Assembly (NCBI RefSeq): GCF_016862435.1
Contig: NZ_BOMY01000030.1
Coordinates: 62,001 to 126,000 of the forward strand
Source of the DNA: Paractinoplanes tereljensis
GTDB taxonomy: Bacteria > Actinomycetota > Actinomycetes > Mycobacteriales > Micromonosporaceae
Reading direction: 5' to 3'
DNA: 64,000 bases
Of this stretch, positions 8,573-18,050 are shown piece after piece (the stretch's first letter is position 1; every line of letters begins with the position of its first letter). The position numbers and the translations under genes were made by a program. Under the pieces are notes generated by a model that was not told the origin of the DNA, ran no database searches, and saw nothing but the letters and a program-made list of their open reading frames with translations.

Positions 8573-9163
8573 CTAGTCTCGGATGAAGATCCGGGCCGCC
8601 TCTTCGAGGCGGCGGTGATAGCCGGCCCACCAGGCCTGGTCCTCGGCCGGCAGGTTGGTGTTCTCCTGCCGTACGCCGGCCGCGCCGTCGGCCAGTTCAC
8701 GCACGATGTCCGCGTGGCCGGCGTGCCGGTGCGTCTCGGCGATTACGTGGACCAGGATCTTGTGCAGCGAGACGACCCCGCTCTCCGGGCCCCACCAGGG
8801 CACCCGGCCGGCCGCGTCGAGTTCGAGGGCCTCGATCGTCGCGTCGGAGTGCTGCCAGACCCGGCGGTAGCGGTCGACGATCTCGTCACGTGACTCGCCG
8901 GCGGTGGCCCACATGTCGGCGTTCGGCTCGGCGTCTAGCGCCATCCACGGCATCGGCTCGGGGAACGGCCGGTCGAACGTCGCGCCGAGATAGCCGGCCT
9001 CGACCCCGGCGACGTGCTTCACCAGACCCAGCAGGTTGGTGCCGGTGGGGGTCAGCGGGCGGCGTACGTCGTACTCGCTGAGGCCCTCCAATTTCCAGAC
9101 CAGAGCGTGCCGCGCATCGCCGAGGTATTTCCGAAGATCAGCCTTGGGGTCGTAAGACGTCAT
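8573..9163 (-). CDS. DinB-family (DUF664) protein
   Basis: The 196-residue four-helix-bundle protein is of the DinB/DUF664 type. The three-His metal site is visible as GLVKHVAGVEAGYL near residue 49, HKILVHVIAETHRHAGHAD near residue 135, and the surrounding helices. Such proteins are thiol-dependent metalloenzymes, in actinobacteria often mycothiol-dependent S-transferases. The N-terminal 45 residues (LVWKLEGLSEYDVRRPLTPTGTN) are highly typical. The acetyltransferase gene ends three bases upstream, so the two are probably one transcript. The 157 bp between this stop and the MBL gene hold nothing I can name. Confidence 0.88.
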   Translation of the reverse strand: MTSYDPKADLRKYLGDARHALVWKLEGLSEYDVRRPLTPTGTNLLGLVKHVAGVEAGYLGATFDRPFPEPMPWMALDAEPNADMWATAGESRDEIVDRYRRVWQHSDATIEALELDAAGRVPWWGPESGVVSLHKILVHVIAETHRHAGHADIVRELADGAAGVRQENTNLPAEDQAWWAGYHRRLEEAARIFIRD

Positions 9164-9166
9164 GCC

Positions 9167-9613
9167 TCACGCTATCGGCTTCGCGAAGAAGACCCGGCGG
9201 TAGCCGTGGTGGGTGGCGCGGTCGATCTCCCGGAAGCCGCGGCGCGGGTAGTACTCGAGGTTCTCGGTCATCGCCTCGTTGGTGTAGAGGCGCACCTCGG
9301 GCAGTCCGAGTTCGCGGGCCTTCTCCTCGGCGTACGCCAGAAGCCTTGTTCCTACGCCGTTGCCCTGCATGCCGTCGGCCACCGCGATCGTCTCCACCTC
9401 GAGGTATCCGTCTCGCGCGGCCAACTGCACCATCCCGGCGATCCGGCCGTCGTGCTCGACCACCCAGCAGCGTCCTTCCGCGACCGGGACGGCGTAGTCG
9501 ACGCCCATCGGCGCCGGTTCTCGGCCGATCCGCGGCACGTAACGTTGAAACGCCGCCCGAACCAACTGCTGGATCGATGCCACGTCCGACGCCTGCGCCA
9601 CCCTCAACACCAT
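9167..9613 (-). CDS. GNAT-family N-acetyltransferase
   Basis: The 148-residue GNAT protein contains VETIAVADGMQGNGVGTRLLAYA. This is the central strand followed by the acetyl-CoA binding loop Q-x-x-G-x-G, with NEAMTENLEYYPRRGFREI as the C-terminal N-x-x-A...Y-x-x-x-GF signature. It is probably a small-molecule or protein acetyltransferase; the acceptor is unknown. It precedes the DinB gene by three bases on the same strand, suggesting a two-gene operon, and starts about 100 bp from the divergent DUF3800-like gene. Confidence 0.88.
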   Translation of the reverse strand: MVLRVAQASDVASIQQLVRAAFQRYVPRIGREPAPMGVDYAVPVAEGRCWVVEHDGRIAGMVQLAARDGYLEVETIAVADGMQGNGVGTRLLAYAEEKARELGLPEVRLYTNEAMTENLEYYPRRGFREIDRATHHGYRRVFFAKPIA

Positions 9614-9711
9614 GGTTCCAGCCTCGCAATCCAGTTGTTCGATGTGGGCGCAGGGGTGACCATGCCGGGGTGAGGTCGCCGCTGCAAGGGGGACTGCCGC
9701 CGTCCGGTGCG

Positions 9712-10623
9712 GTGGTCGGTGCCGTGGTGGAGATCGCCTGCGACGAGTCCGGTTTCTCCGGCACCAATTTGCTGAACTCGACCGAGCCGGTGATCACCCA
9801 CGCGAGCGTCGACCTGAGCAGGGCCGAGGCGGTCGAGCTGATCGCCCGGTTCGGGCTCTCGCCGCACGAGATGAAGTCCGGCCAGTTCCTGCGCCGCCCC
9901 GGCGCCGGCGAGATGGTCGACCGGTTCCTGGCGGCACTGCGCGACCGGTCCCATGTACACGTGATCGACAAGGAGTTCTTCCTGGTCACCCGGATCGTCG
10001 ACCTGCTGCTGGCCGAGCCGACGTACGCCGCCGGCACCCGCCTGACCCAGCACCAGCGCCCGCCCGCCGTGGCCCTGCATCGGGCCGGCCGCAAGGCCGG
10101 CCACGACTGGGACGACTTCCTGTCCGCCTTCGTCGCCCTGGTCCGGCGCAAGCGGCGCGGCCCCGCGCAGGAGAACCTGGAACGCTTCTTCCGGGCCCGC
10201 GACGCTCTGGCCCGGCACGCCCCGGACGACGCTGTCCTCACCGCCCTCGACCCGGCCCGGGTCCGCACCGTCCTGGCCCGTCTGGACGACGACGACCGCT
10301 CGATCCCGCCCCCGCTGGAGCCGATGCTGCCGGCCCTGGCCGAGACGATCCTGCACTGGGCCGCCGGCCACCGCCAGGTGCTGGTCTTCCACGACGAGCA
10401 GAGCGCCCTGACCGCCGACCGCCTGACCCGCCTCGGCCAGGCGCTGCCCGGCCGGCCCTTGGCCGGCCTGGTGATGGTCGACTCCCGAGACGACCCGAGG
10501 GTGCAGGTCGCCGACCTACTGGCCGGGGTGGCCAGGCGGTCAATGACCCAGGAGGACCTTGAGGAAGGCGATGCCGGCGGCCACGGCCGCCAAGGCCAAA
10601 CCGCTCAGGAGGGTACGGGGTGA
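9712..10623 (+). CDS. DUF3800-like protein
   Basis: The roughly 300-residue protein starts with a beta-strand ending in ACDESG, has an internal ...VLVFHDEQ strand and ends with MVDSRDDPRVQVADLLAGVARR. This Asp-Glu-Ser...Asp-x-x-x-x-x-Q-x-x-D-x-x-A pattern is characteristic of DUF3800, an RNase H-like fold with acidic active-site residues. Biochemical function is unknown. The start is unclear: in-frame GTG codons occur at 9670, 9712, 9724 and 9727, and AGGGGGA at 9686 is not ideally spaced for any of them. The last 28 codons overlap the convergent membrane-protein gene. Confidence 0.7.
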   Translation: MVGAVVEIACDESGFSGTNLLNSTEPVITHASVDLSRAEAVELIARFGLSPHEMKSGQFLRRPGAGEMVDRFLAALRDRSHVHVIDKEFFLVTRIVDLLLAEPTYAAGTRLTQHQRPPAVALHRAGRKAGHDWDDFLSAFVALVRRKRRGPAQENLERFFRARDALARHAPDDAVLTALDPARVRTVLARLDDDDRSIPPPLEPMLPALAETILHWAAGHRQVLVFHDEQSALTADRLTRLGQALPGRPLAGLVMVDSRDDPRVQVADLLAGVARRSMTQEDLEEGDAGGHGRQGQTAQEGTG

Positions 10624-11070
10624 GACGCGGTCCGAGCGGAGGCGTTCGACCAGGAAACCGACCAGGGCCAGCCGCACCAGCAGGTAACCCTCCGAGCAGA
10701 ACAGCGCGGCGTCGGGGGAGAGCCAGTCCGCCGCCGCGGCCGCCAGCAGCAGCGCCGGGATGAGGGCGGACGTCGCGATCGGCCGGGAGTCGCGCAGTTC
10801 GTGCCAGATCTCGGCGCGGGTCATCGCCTGGCCGGCCCGGGCGTGGTGGCCGACGATCTCGGCGAACACGTGCGCCAGGAAGGTGGTGACGGCGACCCCG
10901 AGGAGCAGCTGGATGCTGTGCCCGTGCTCGATGTCGCTCTTGGCCAGGGGCAGCAGCGCGGCAAAGGTGATGATGTTGCCGTACAGGTAGGCCGAGATGC
11001 GGGCGGCGGCCTGCTCGCCGGTCATGTCACGCTCGGTCCGGTAGTGGACGACGCGCTCGCGCAGGCTCAC
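10540..11070 (-). CDS. membrane protein, unknown function
   Basis: The predicted 176-residue protein has four or five transmembrane helices: about residues 28-45, 52-75, 93-113, 123-143 and 150-172. Polar residues in the first half (GNIITFAALLPLAKSD, AHVFAEIVGHHARAGQ) include two close His and a Glu. No family is recognised. A GTG at 11070 is taken as the start; the ATG at 11025 would shorten the cytoplasmic N-terminus by 15 residues without affecting the helices. Divergent from the isomerase-like gene, with only 34 bp between starts. The 3' end overlaps the DUF3800-like gene by 84 bp. Confidence 0.65.
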   Translation of the reverse strand: MSLRERVVHYRTERDMTGEQAAARISAYLYGNIITFAALLPLAKSDIEHGHSIQLLLGVAVTTFLAHVFAEIVGHHARAGQAMTRAEIWHELRDSRPIATSALIPALLLAAAAADWLSPDAALFCSEGYLLVRLALVGFLVERLRSDRVSPRTLLSGLALAAVAAGIAFLKVLLGH

Positions 11071-11104
11071 CTCGAAGATCTTAGTCAACCGGTAGAGTCG
11101 CGCG

Positions 11105-11728
11105 ATGACGTTCGATGAACGGCTCGGCGCGCTGGATGAGCTCTGGGCGGTCTGGGCGGCCGTCGGGGCGGGCCTGAGTGACGCGGACTGGAAGCTGTCC
11201 ACGCGGCTGGACGGCTGGGATCTGCGGGCGCTGTGGGCGCACGCGGCCGGCTGGCCGTTCGGGTTCTCGATGCTGGTCGGGCGGGTGACCGACGACAAGG
11301 TGACCCATCCGCTGGCGGCCGACCTGCTGCGGGAGTTCAACGAGCCGGGCGGCATCGCCAACACCGGGCGGGACCAGGTGTCCCGGTCCGGCCGCGACGA
11401 CGCCCGGAAATACACCATCGAGCAACTGGTCGGGCAGTTCGCCACGGCCGGGCCGGAAGCCATCGTGGCCGCCCGGGAGCTGGGGCCGGTGACGGTCGAC
11501 TACTTCGGGCGGGCGGTGCTGCCGCTGGGTGAGGCGGTGAGCATCGGCATCGTCGAGGCGACCGTGCACCTGCTCGACGTACAGCGTGCTCTAGGACGTA
11601 CGCCCGAAGTGCCGGAAGCCGGACTCGCGCACAGCGCGGACGTGATCGCTCAGATCGCGCCGCCGGTTGATTTTGTCGAGGCCGCCACCGGCCGAGCCTC
11701 GACCGACCTTTTCCCGGTGTTGTCCTAG
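11105..11728 (+). CDS. maleylpyruvate isomerase-type (mycothiol-dependent) DinB-fold protein
   Basis: The 207-residue protein belongs to the mycothiol-dependent maleylpyruvate isomerase / TIGR03083-like group. It shows the N-terminal signature STRLDGWDLRALWAHAAGW with the first metal-ligand His, and EATVHLLDVQRALGR with the second His and Asp. Helices between them match the DinB bundle. Members catalyse isomerisation or thiol transfer with mycothiol as cofactor; the actual substrate here is not determined. It stands alone, convergent with the DeoR gene (3 bp between stops). Confidence 0.85.
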   Translation: MTFDERLGALDELWAVWAAVGAGLSDADWKLSTRLDGWDLRALWAHAAGWPFGFSMLVGRVTDDKVTHPLAADLLREFNEPGGIANTGRDQVSRSGRDDARKYTIEQLVGQFATAGPEAIVAARELGPVTVDYFGRAVLPLGEAVSIGIVEATVHLLDVQRALGRTPEVPEAGLAHSADVIAQIAPPVDFVEAATGRASTDLFPVLS

Positions 11729-11731
11729 GAC

Positions 11732-12493
11732 CTAGGGAACGATGATCAGGTGGCCGACCTGGCGGCGTAGTTCGGAGCGGCCGGCCTGGCTCAGGCCGTC
11801 GTCGGTGACCAGCACGTCGGCGCGGTCCAGCGGGGCGATCACGGCGGCGCTGCGGACGCCCCACTTGCCGTGGTCGGCCAGGACCACCACCCGGCGGGCC
11901 GCGCCGACCAGCGCGGCGCTGGTGCGGGCCTCGGCGAGGTCGGGGGTGGTGAAGCCGGCGCGCGGCGCCATGCCGTAGACGCTGAGGAACACCACGTCCA
12001 GGTTGAGCCCGGCCGCGGTCTGCTCGGCGACCGGGCCGGTGAGCGCGCCCGAGCGGGTGCGCACCCCGCCGAGCAGCACCACCGTCTGGTCCGGCCGGCC
12101 CTCGTGGTGGAACGCGTCGGCGACCGCCAGCGCGTTGGTGACCACGGTCAGGCCGGGCACGTCGATCAGCTCCCGGGCCAGCAGCATGGTGGTGCGGCCG
12201 GCCAGGATGCCGATCGCCTCGGCCGGGCGCACCAGCCGGGCGGCGGTCCGGGCGATCGCGGTCTTCTCCCGGTAGCGGGATGGGCCCGGCCCGGCAGCGA
12301 GGGCCGGGCCGGGGGTCAGTGCCATCGCCCCGCCGCGCACCCGCGCGACGAGGCCTCGTTCGGCGAGTGCCTCGACATCGCGCCGGGCGGTCACGCCGGA
12401 GACGCCGAGGCGGTCGCCCAGATCGGTGATCCGGGCGCCGCCGGTGCGGTTGATCTCCGCGAGGATCTTCGCCTGCCGCTGCTCGGCGTACAC
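11732..12493 (-). CDS. DeoR/GlpR-family transcriptional regulator
   Basis: The 253-residue DeoR-family repressor-type protein has a winged helix-turn-helix at residues 1-57 (RQAKILAEINRTGGARITDLGDRLGVSGVTARRDVEAL) and a C-terminal sugar-phosphate sensor domain of the ribose-5-phosphate isomerase-like fold. The family binds phosphorylated metabolites. It is the last gene of the glpK1-glpD-deoR unit, starting 2 bases after the glpD stop, so a role in sensing glycerol 3-phosphate or a related triose phosphate is likely (inference from context). It may act alongside the IclR regulator that starts at 15802. Confidence 0.9.
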   Translation of the reverse strand: MYAEQRQAKILAEINRTGGARITDLGDRLGVSGVTARRDVEALAERGLVARVRGGAMALTPGPALAAGPGPSRYREKTAIARTAARLVRPAEAIGILAGRTTMLLARELIDVPGLTVVTNALAVADAFHHEGRPDQTVVLLGGVRTRSGALTGPVAEQTAAGLNLDVVFLSVYGMAPRAGFTTPDLAEARTSAALVGAARRVVVLADHGKWGVRSAAVIAPLDRADVLVTDDGLSQAGRSELRRQVGHLIIVP

Positions 12494-12495
12494 GG

Positions 12496-14193
12496 TTAGG
12501 CGGCCGTGGCGGCCAGCCGGGTCGCGTCCGCGCTCAGGTCGTCCGGCTGCTCCTGCGCGGCGCGTTCGGCGGCTACCCGCGATTCGTAGGTGGCGATCTC
12601 GGCGTCCTTGGAGTCCGAGGACCAGCCGAGCGGGCCGGCCAGCAGGTCGGCGGCGGCGTGCGCGGCGGTCACTCCGCGGTCCGGGGTCTCGATCGAGATC
12701 CGGGTACGGCGGGTGAGCACGTCGTCCAGGTGCCGGGCACCCTCGTGGGTCGCCGCGTACACGATCTCGGCGCGCAGGTAGTCGGGGGCGCCGTCGAGCG
12801 GTTCGCGCAGCGACGGGTCGTCCTCGATCAGGGCGAGCGCCTCGTCGACGAGCGTCCCGTACCGCTTGAGCAGGTGTTCGATCCGGGTGACGTGCAGCCC
12901 GGCCCGGCGGGCCAGCTGGGCGCGCCGGTTCCAGGCGGCCCGGTAACCGGCCGCGCCGAGCAGCGGCACCTGATCGGTGCAGGAGGCCGGCACCCGAGAG
13001 TCGAGGTCGCGGACGGCGGCGTCGACCGCGTCCTTGGCCATCACCCGGTACGTCGTGTATTTACCGCCGGCCACCAGCACCAGGCCGGGGGCGAGGGTGT
13101 CGACGGCGTGCTCGCGGGACAGCTTCGCGGTGATCGCGGCGTCGGCCGACAGCAGTGGCCGCAGTCCGGCGTAGACGCCCTGCACGTCGTCCCGGGTCAG
13201 CGGGGTGGCGAGCGACTTGTTGACCTCGGTGAGCAGGTAGTCGACGTCGTGCGCGGAGGCCGCCGGGTGTGCCTTGTCGAGGTTCCACGGGGTGTCGGTG
13301 GTGCCGATGATCCAGTTCCGGTCCCAGGGGATCACGAACAGCACGCTGGTGGCGGTGCGCAGGATCATCCCGGTGTGGCCGGTGATCTTCTCGCGCGGCA
13401 CGACCAGGTGGATGCCCTTGGAGGCGGTGATCTTGAACTGGCCGCGCTCGCCCTTCATCAGTGACTGGATGTCGCTGGTCCACACGCCGGTCGCGTTGAT
13501 CACGGTGCGGGCCCGGATCTCCAGCTCGGTGCCGGTCTCCAGGTCGCGGGCGCGCACGCCGACGACCCGGCGGCCCTCGCGGAGGAAGCCGATCACCTCG
13601 GTGCGGGCGGCGACCTGAGCGCCGTACGCGGCGGCGGTGCGCACCAGGAACATGGTGTGCCGGGCGTCGTCGACCTGGGCGTCGTAGTAGCGGATCGCGC
13701 CGACCAGCGACTCGGGGTCGAGCGCCGGGAACGCGCGCAGCGCCTCGGTGCGGCTCAGGTGCCGGTGCCGGGGCAGGCCCGCACCCCAGCCGGACAGCGC
13801 GAGGGTGTCGTAGAGGGCGAGGCCGGCTCCGGCGTACAGCCGTTCCCAGGCGCGGTGCCGCAGCGGGTAGAGGAACGGCACCGGCCGGACCAGGTGCGGG
13901 GCGAGCCGCTGGATCAGCAGGCCACGCTCCCGCAGGGCCTCGCGGACCAGGCCGAAGTCGAGCATCTCCAGGTAGCGCAGGCCGCCGTGGATGAGCTTGC
14001 TGGACCGGCTCGACGTACCGCTGGCGAAGTCGCGGGCCTCCAGCAGGCCGACGCTGAGCCCGCGGGTGGCGGCGTCCAGGGCGGCGCCCGCGCCGACCAC
14101 GCCGCCGCCGATGACGAGCACGTCGAGTTCATCGGCGGTCATCGTTGTCAGCGCGGTCGTGCGCGTCTGCGGTGAGATAACTCCGGTGTTCAT
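12496..14193 (-). CDS. glpD: glycerol-3-phosphate dehydrogenase (FAD, respiratory)
   Basis: The 565-residue flavoprotein oxidises glycerol 3-phosphate to dihydroxyacetone phosphate and passes electrons to the quinone pool at the membrane. The FAD-binding motif is VLVIGGGVVGAGAALDAATRG near residue 25; the GlpD/GlpA signature SSRSSKLIHGGLRYLE follows near residue 63, and the C-terminal GlpD helical domain (RYGTLVDEALALI) is complete. The ATG at 14193 follows AAGGACTTCAC, a good ribosome-binding site. It begins 14 bases after the glpK1 stop and is followed within 2 bases by the DeoR gene. The three form one operon for glycerol use. Confidence 0.95.
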   Translation of the reverse strand: MNTGVISPQTRTTALTTMTADELDVLVIGGGVVGAGAALDAATRGLSVGLLEARDFASGTSSRSSKLIHGGLRYLEMLDFGLVREALRERGLLIQRLAPHLVRPVPFLYPLRHRAWERLYAGAGLALYDTLALSGWGAGLPRHRHLSRTEALRAFPALDPESLVGAIRYYDAQVDDARHTMFLVRTAAAYGAQVAARTEVIGFLREGRRVVGVRARDLETGTELEIRARTVINATGVWTSDIQSLMKGERGQFKITASKGIHLVVPREKITGHTGMILRTATSVLFVIPWDRNWIIGTTDTPWNLDKAHPAASAHDVDYLLTEVNKSLATPLTRDDVQGVYAGLRPLLSADAAITAKLSREHAVDTLAPGLVLVAGGKYTTYRVMAKDAVDAAVRDLDSRVPASCTDQVPLLGAAGYRAAWNRRAQLARRAGLHVTRIEHLLKRYGTLVDEALALIEDDPSLREPLDGAPDYLRAEIVYAATHEGARHLDDVLTRRTRISIETPDRGVTAAHAAADLLAGPLGWSSDSKDAEIATYESRVAAERAAQEQPDDLSADATRLAATAA

Positions 14194-14207
14194 GTGAAGT
14201 CCTTCCG

Positions 14208-15686
<1,479 letters not shown>

Positions 15687-15747
15687 ATCGCCTCCCTCTG
15701 TATCGGGGCTGACGCTATGAACGGCTCGGAACAGGGTCAACGACTCT

Positions 15748-15766
15748 CGTGCGACAATGTCGCACG
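15748..15766. promoter_or_regulatory. inverted repeat between divergent glycerol operons (IclR-type operator candidate)
   Basis: CGTGCGAC and GTCGCACG flank AAT, so 8-bp arms are perfect around a 3-base centre. It lies in the 115-bp region between the glpK1 start (15686) and the iclR start (15802). That is the expected place for an autoregulatory operator of the IclR protein controlling both units. Binding is inferred from position and symmetry only. Confidence 0.6.
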
Positions 15767-15801
15767 TTGTCCGGGCGCCAATAGTGAGCTAATCTCGCGC
15801 G

Positions 15802-16560
15802 GTGCCCGGGATGATCCAGTCCATCGAGCGGTCGTCGGCCGTGTTACGGCTGCTCGCGGCCGGTCCCGACCGGCTTCGGGTCAAGGAGATCGCCGACGCG
15901 CTCGGGCTGCCCAAGTCGACCGCGCACGGCATCCTGCGCACGCTCGAGCACGTCGGCTTCGTCGAACAGGACCCGCGCACCACCCGCTACCGGCTCGGCC
16001 GCGGGCTGCTCGACCTCGGCGACGCCGGGCTCGACGTCAACGAGCTGCGCTCGCGGGCCCTGGACTGGGCCGACGCGCTGGCCGCGCGCACCGTCGAGGC
16101 GGTCCGGATCGGGGTGCTGCAGGGCGACTCGGTGCGGGTGATCCACCACGTCTTCCGGCCCGACGACACCACCCAGGCGATGGACACCGGCCTGGTCGTT
16201 CCGGCGCATGCCACGTCGTTGGGCAAGATCCTGCTGGCGTACGACGTGACGGCGCTGTCGCTCGGCGGGCTCGACCCGTACACCCGGAAGACCGTGACCG
16301 TCCGGCGCGAGCTCGCCCGGGCTCTCGCCGAGGTCCGCGCTCAAGGGTGGGCCTCGGCCGTGGAGGAGTGGGAGTCGGGCCGGGCGGGTATCGCGGCACC
16401 GATGCGCACGTTCGGCGGTCTGGTGGTCGGCGCGATCGGCATCTACGGGCCGGTCGAGCGGATCTGCGACAGCCGGCTGCGGCCCCGGCCCGCCCTGGTC
16501 GAGCAGGTCAGGGCGACGGCGCACGCGATCTCCCGCGATTTGTCCGGGCCGCGCCGATGA
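15802..16560 (+). CDS. IclR-family transcriptional regulator (GylR-like)
   Basis: The 252-residue IclR protein has an N-terminal winged helix-turn-helix (SIERSSAVLRLLAAGPDRLRVKEIADALGLPKSTAHGILRTLE, residues 5-50) and a C-terminal GAF-like effector domain with ALDWADALAARTVEAVRIGVL and VVPAHATSLGKILLAY. In Streptomyces the glycerol operon is controlled by GylR, an IclR-family protein; this gene has the same position relative to glycerol kinase. Start is GTG 15802 or ATG 15811. The stop overlaps the glpK2 start as ATGA, so the two are translationally coupled. The inverted repeat at 15748-15766 is the probable operator. Confidence 0.92.
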   Translation: MPGMIQSIERSSAVLRLLAAGPDRLRVKEIADALGLPKSTAHGILRTLEHVGFVEQDPRTTRYRLGRGLLDLGDAGLDVNELRSRALDWADALAARTVEAVRIGVLQGDSVRVIHHVFRPDDTTQAMDTGLVVPAHATSLGKILLAYDVTALSLGGLDPYTRKTVTVRRELARALAEVRAQGWASAVEEWESGRAGIAAPMRTFGGLVVGAIGIYGPVERICDSRLRPRPALVEQVRATAHAISRDLSGPRR

Positions 16561-18050
16561 GCGACCGCTACATCCTCGCCATCGACCAGGGGACCACCTC
16601 GACCCGGTGCATCCTCTTCGACCGGCGGGCCACCGTCGTCGCGGTCGCCCGGGCCGAGCACCCGCAGAGCTATCCCCGGCCCGGCTGGGTCGAGCACGAC
16701 GCGGCCCGGATCTGGCGGGACACCCAGCGGCTGATCACCCGGGCGATGCGGTCGGCCGGGATCGGCGCGGACCAGGTCGCCGCGATCGGCATCGCCAACC
16801 AGCGGGAGACCGCGGTGGTGTGGGACAGGGCGACCGGCGTGCCGGTGGCCCCGGCCATCGTCTGGCAGGACACCCGCACGTCGTCGCTGGTCTCCGCGCT
16901 GGATCCGGCCTTGATCAGCGAGCGGACCGGACTCCAGCCGGCCACCTACTTCTCCGCGACCAAGGTGCGGTGGCTGCTCGACCACATCCCGGGCCTCCGA
17001 GCGCGCGCCGAGAAGGGCGAGGTGCTGTTCGGGACGATGGACAGCTGGCTGATCTGGAACCTGACCGGCGGCCGGGAGCACCTCACCGACGTCACCAACG
17101 CCAGCCGGACCATGCTCATGGACCTGTCGACGCTGTCCTGGGACCCGGCACTGCTGGATGTGTGCACGATCCCACAGGCCATGTTGCCGTCGATCCGCTC
17201 CTCGTCCGAGGTCTACGGCGCGGCCTCCTCGGTGCTGCCGGGCGTGCCGATCGCCGCCGCGATGGGGGACCAGCAGGCCGCGCTCTTCGGCCAGACGTGC
17301 TTCGCGGCCGGAGACGCAAAATGCACATATGGTACGGGCGGATTCCTGCTCATGAACACCGGCTCGACGCCGGTGCGGTCGACCCACGGCCTGCTGACCA
17401 CTGTCGGTTACCGGATCGGGTCGGAGCCGGTCGCGTACGCCCTCGAAGGGTCGATCGCGGTCGCCGGGTCGCTGGTGCAGTGGGTGCGTGACGGGCTCGG
17501 CCTGATCGGCACCGCCTCCGAGATCGAGACGCTGGCCGGAACGGTCGCCGACAACGGCGGCTGCTACATCGTGCCGGCCTTCTCCGGGCTGTTCGCGCCG
17601 CACTGGCGCAGCGAGGCGCGCGGCGTGATCGTCGGCCTGACCTCGTACATCACCAAGGGGCACCTGGCCCGCGCGGTGCTCGAGGCGACCGGCTGGCAGA
17701 CCCGCGAGGTGGTCGACGCGATGAACGCCGACTCCGGGCTGGCGCTCACCGGGCTCAACGTGGACGGCGGGATGACCGCCGACAACATGCTCATGCAGAT
17801 CGTCGCCGACGTCCTGTCGGTGCCGGTGGTCCGGCCGATGGTCGCCGAGACGGTGTCGCTGGGCGCGGCTTACGCGGCCGGACTGGCCGTGGGTTACTGG
17901 TCCGACCTGCAGGACCTGCGCAACAACCGGCACAGCGCGGGCCGCTGGGACCCCGGGATGGACGGGGAACGGCGCGCCGCCGAGTACCGCAGGTGGCAGC
18001 GCGCCGTCCAATCCGCTGTTTACTTCTCCGACGATCAGGGCCAGACGTAA
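16557..18050 (+). CDS. glpK: glycerol kinase (copy 2)
   Basis: The 497-residue glycerol kinase parallels copy 1: LAIDQGTTSTRCILFD at the N-terminus, IANQRETAVVWDRATG, TYFSATKVRWLLDHI, the ATP-site KCTYGTGGFLLMNTG and the C-terminal NVDGGMTADNMLMQ. All FGGY-family catalytic features, including the Asp in VDGG, look intact. The ATG at 16557 overlaps the iclR stop (ATGA). The 3' end overlaps the convergent esterase gene by 16 bp. No aquaglyceroporin gene (glpF) is beside it, which is unusual for a gyl-type operon. Confidence 0.95.
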   Translation: MSDRYILAIDQGTTSTRCILFDRRATVVAVARAEHPQSYPRPGWVEHDAARIWRDTQRLITRAMRSAGIGADQVAAIGIANQRETAVVWDRATGVPVAPAIVWQDTRTSSLVSALDPALISERTGLQPATYFSATKVRWLLDHIPGLRARAEKGEVLFGTMDSWLIWNLTGGREHLTDVTNASRTMLMDLSTLSWDPALLDVCTIPQAMLPSIRSSSEVYGAASSVLPGVPIAAAMGDQQAALFGQTCFAAGDAKCTYGTGGFLLMNTGSTPVRSTHGLLTTVGYRIGSEPVAYALEGSIAVAGSLVQWVRDGLGLIGTASEIETLAGTVADNGGCYIVPAFSGLFAPHWRSEARGVIVGLTSYITKGHLARAVLEATGWQTREVVDAMNADSGLALTGLNVDGGMTADNMLMQIVADVLSVPVVRPMVAETVSLGAAYAAGLAVGYWSDLQDLRNNRHSAGRWDPGMDGERRAAEYRRWQRAVQSAVYFSDDQGQT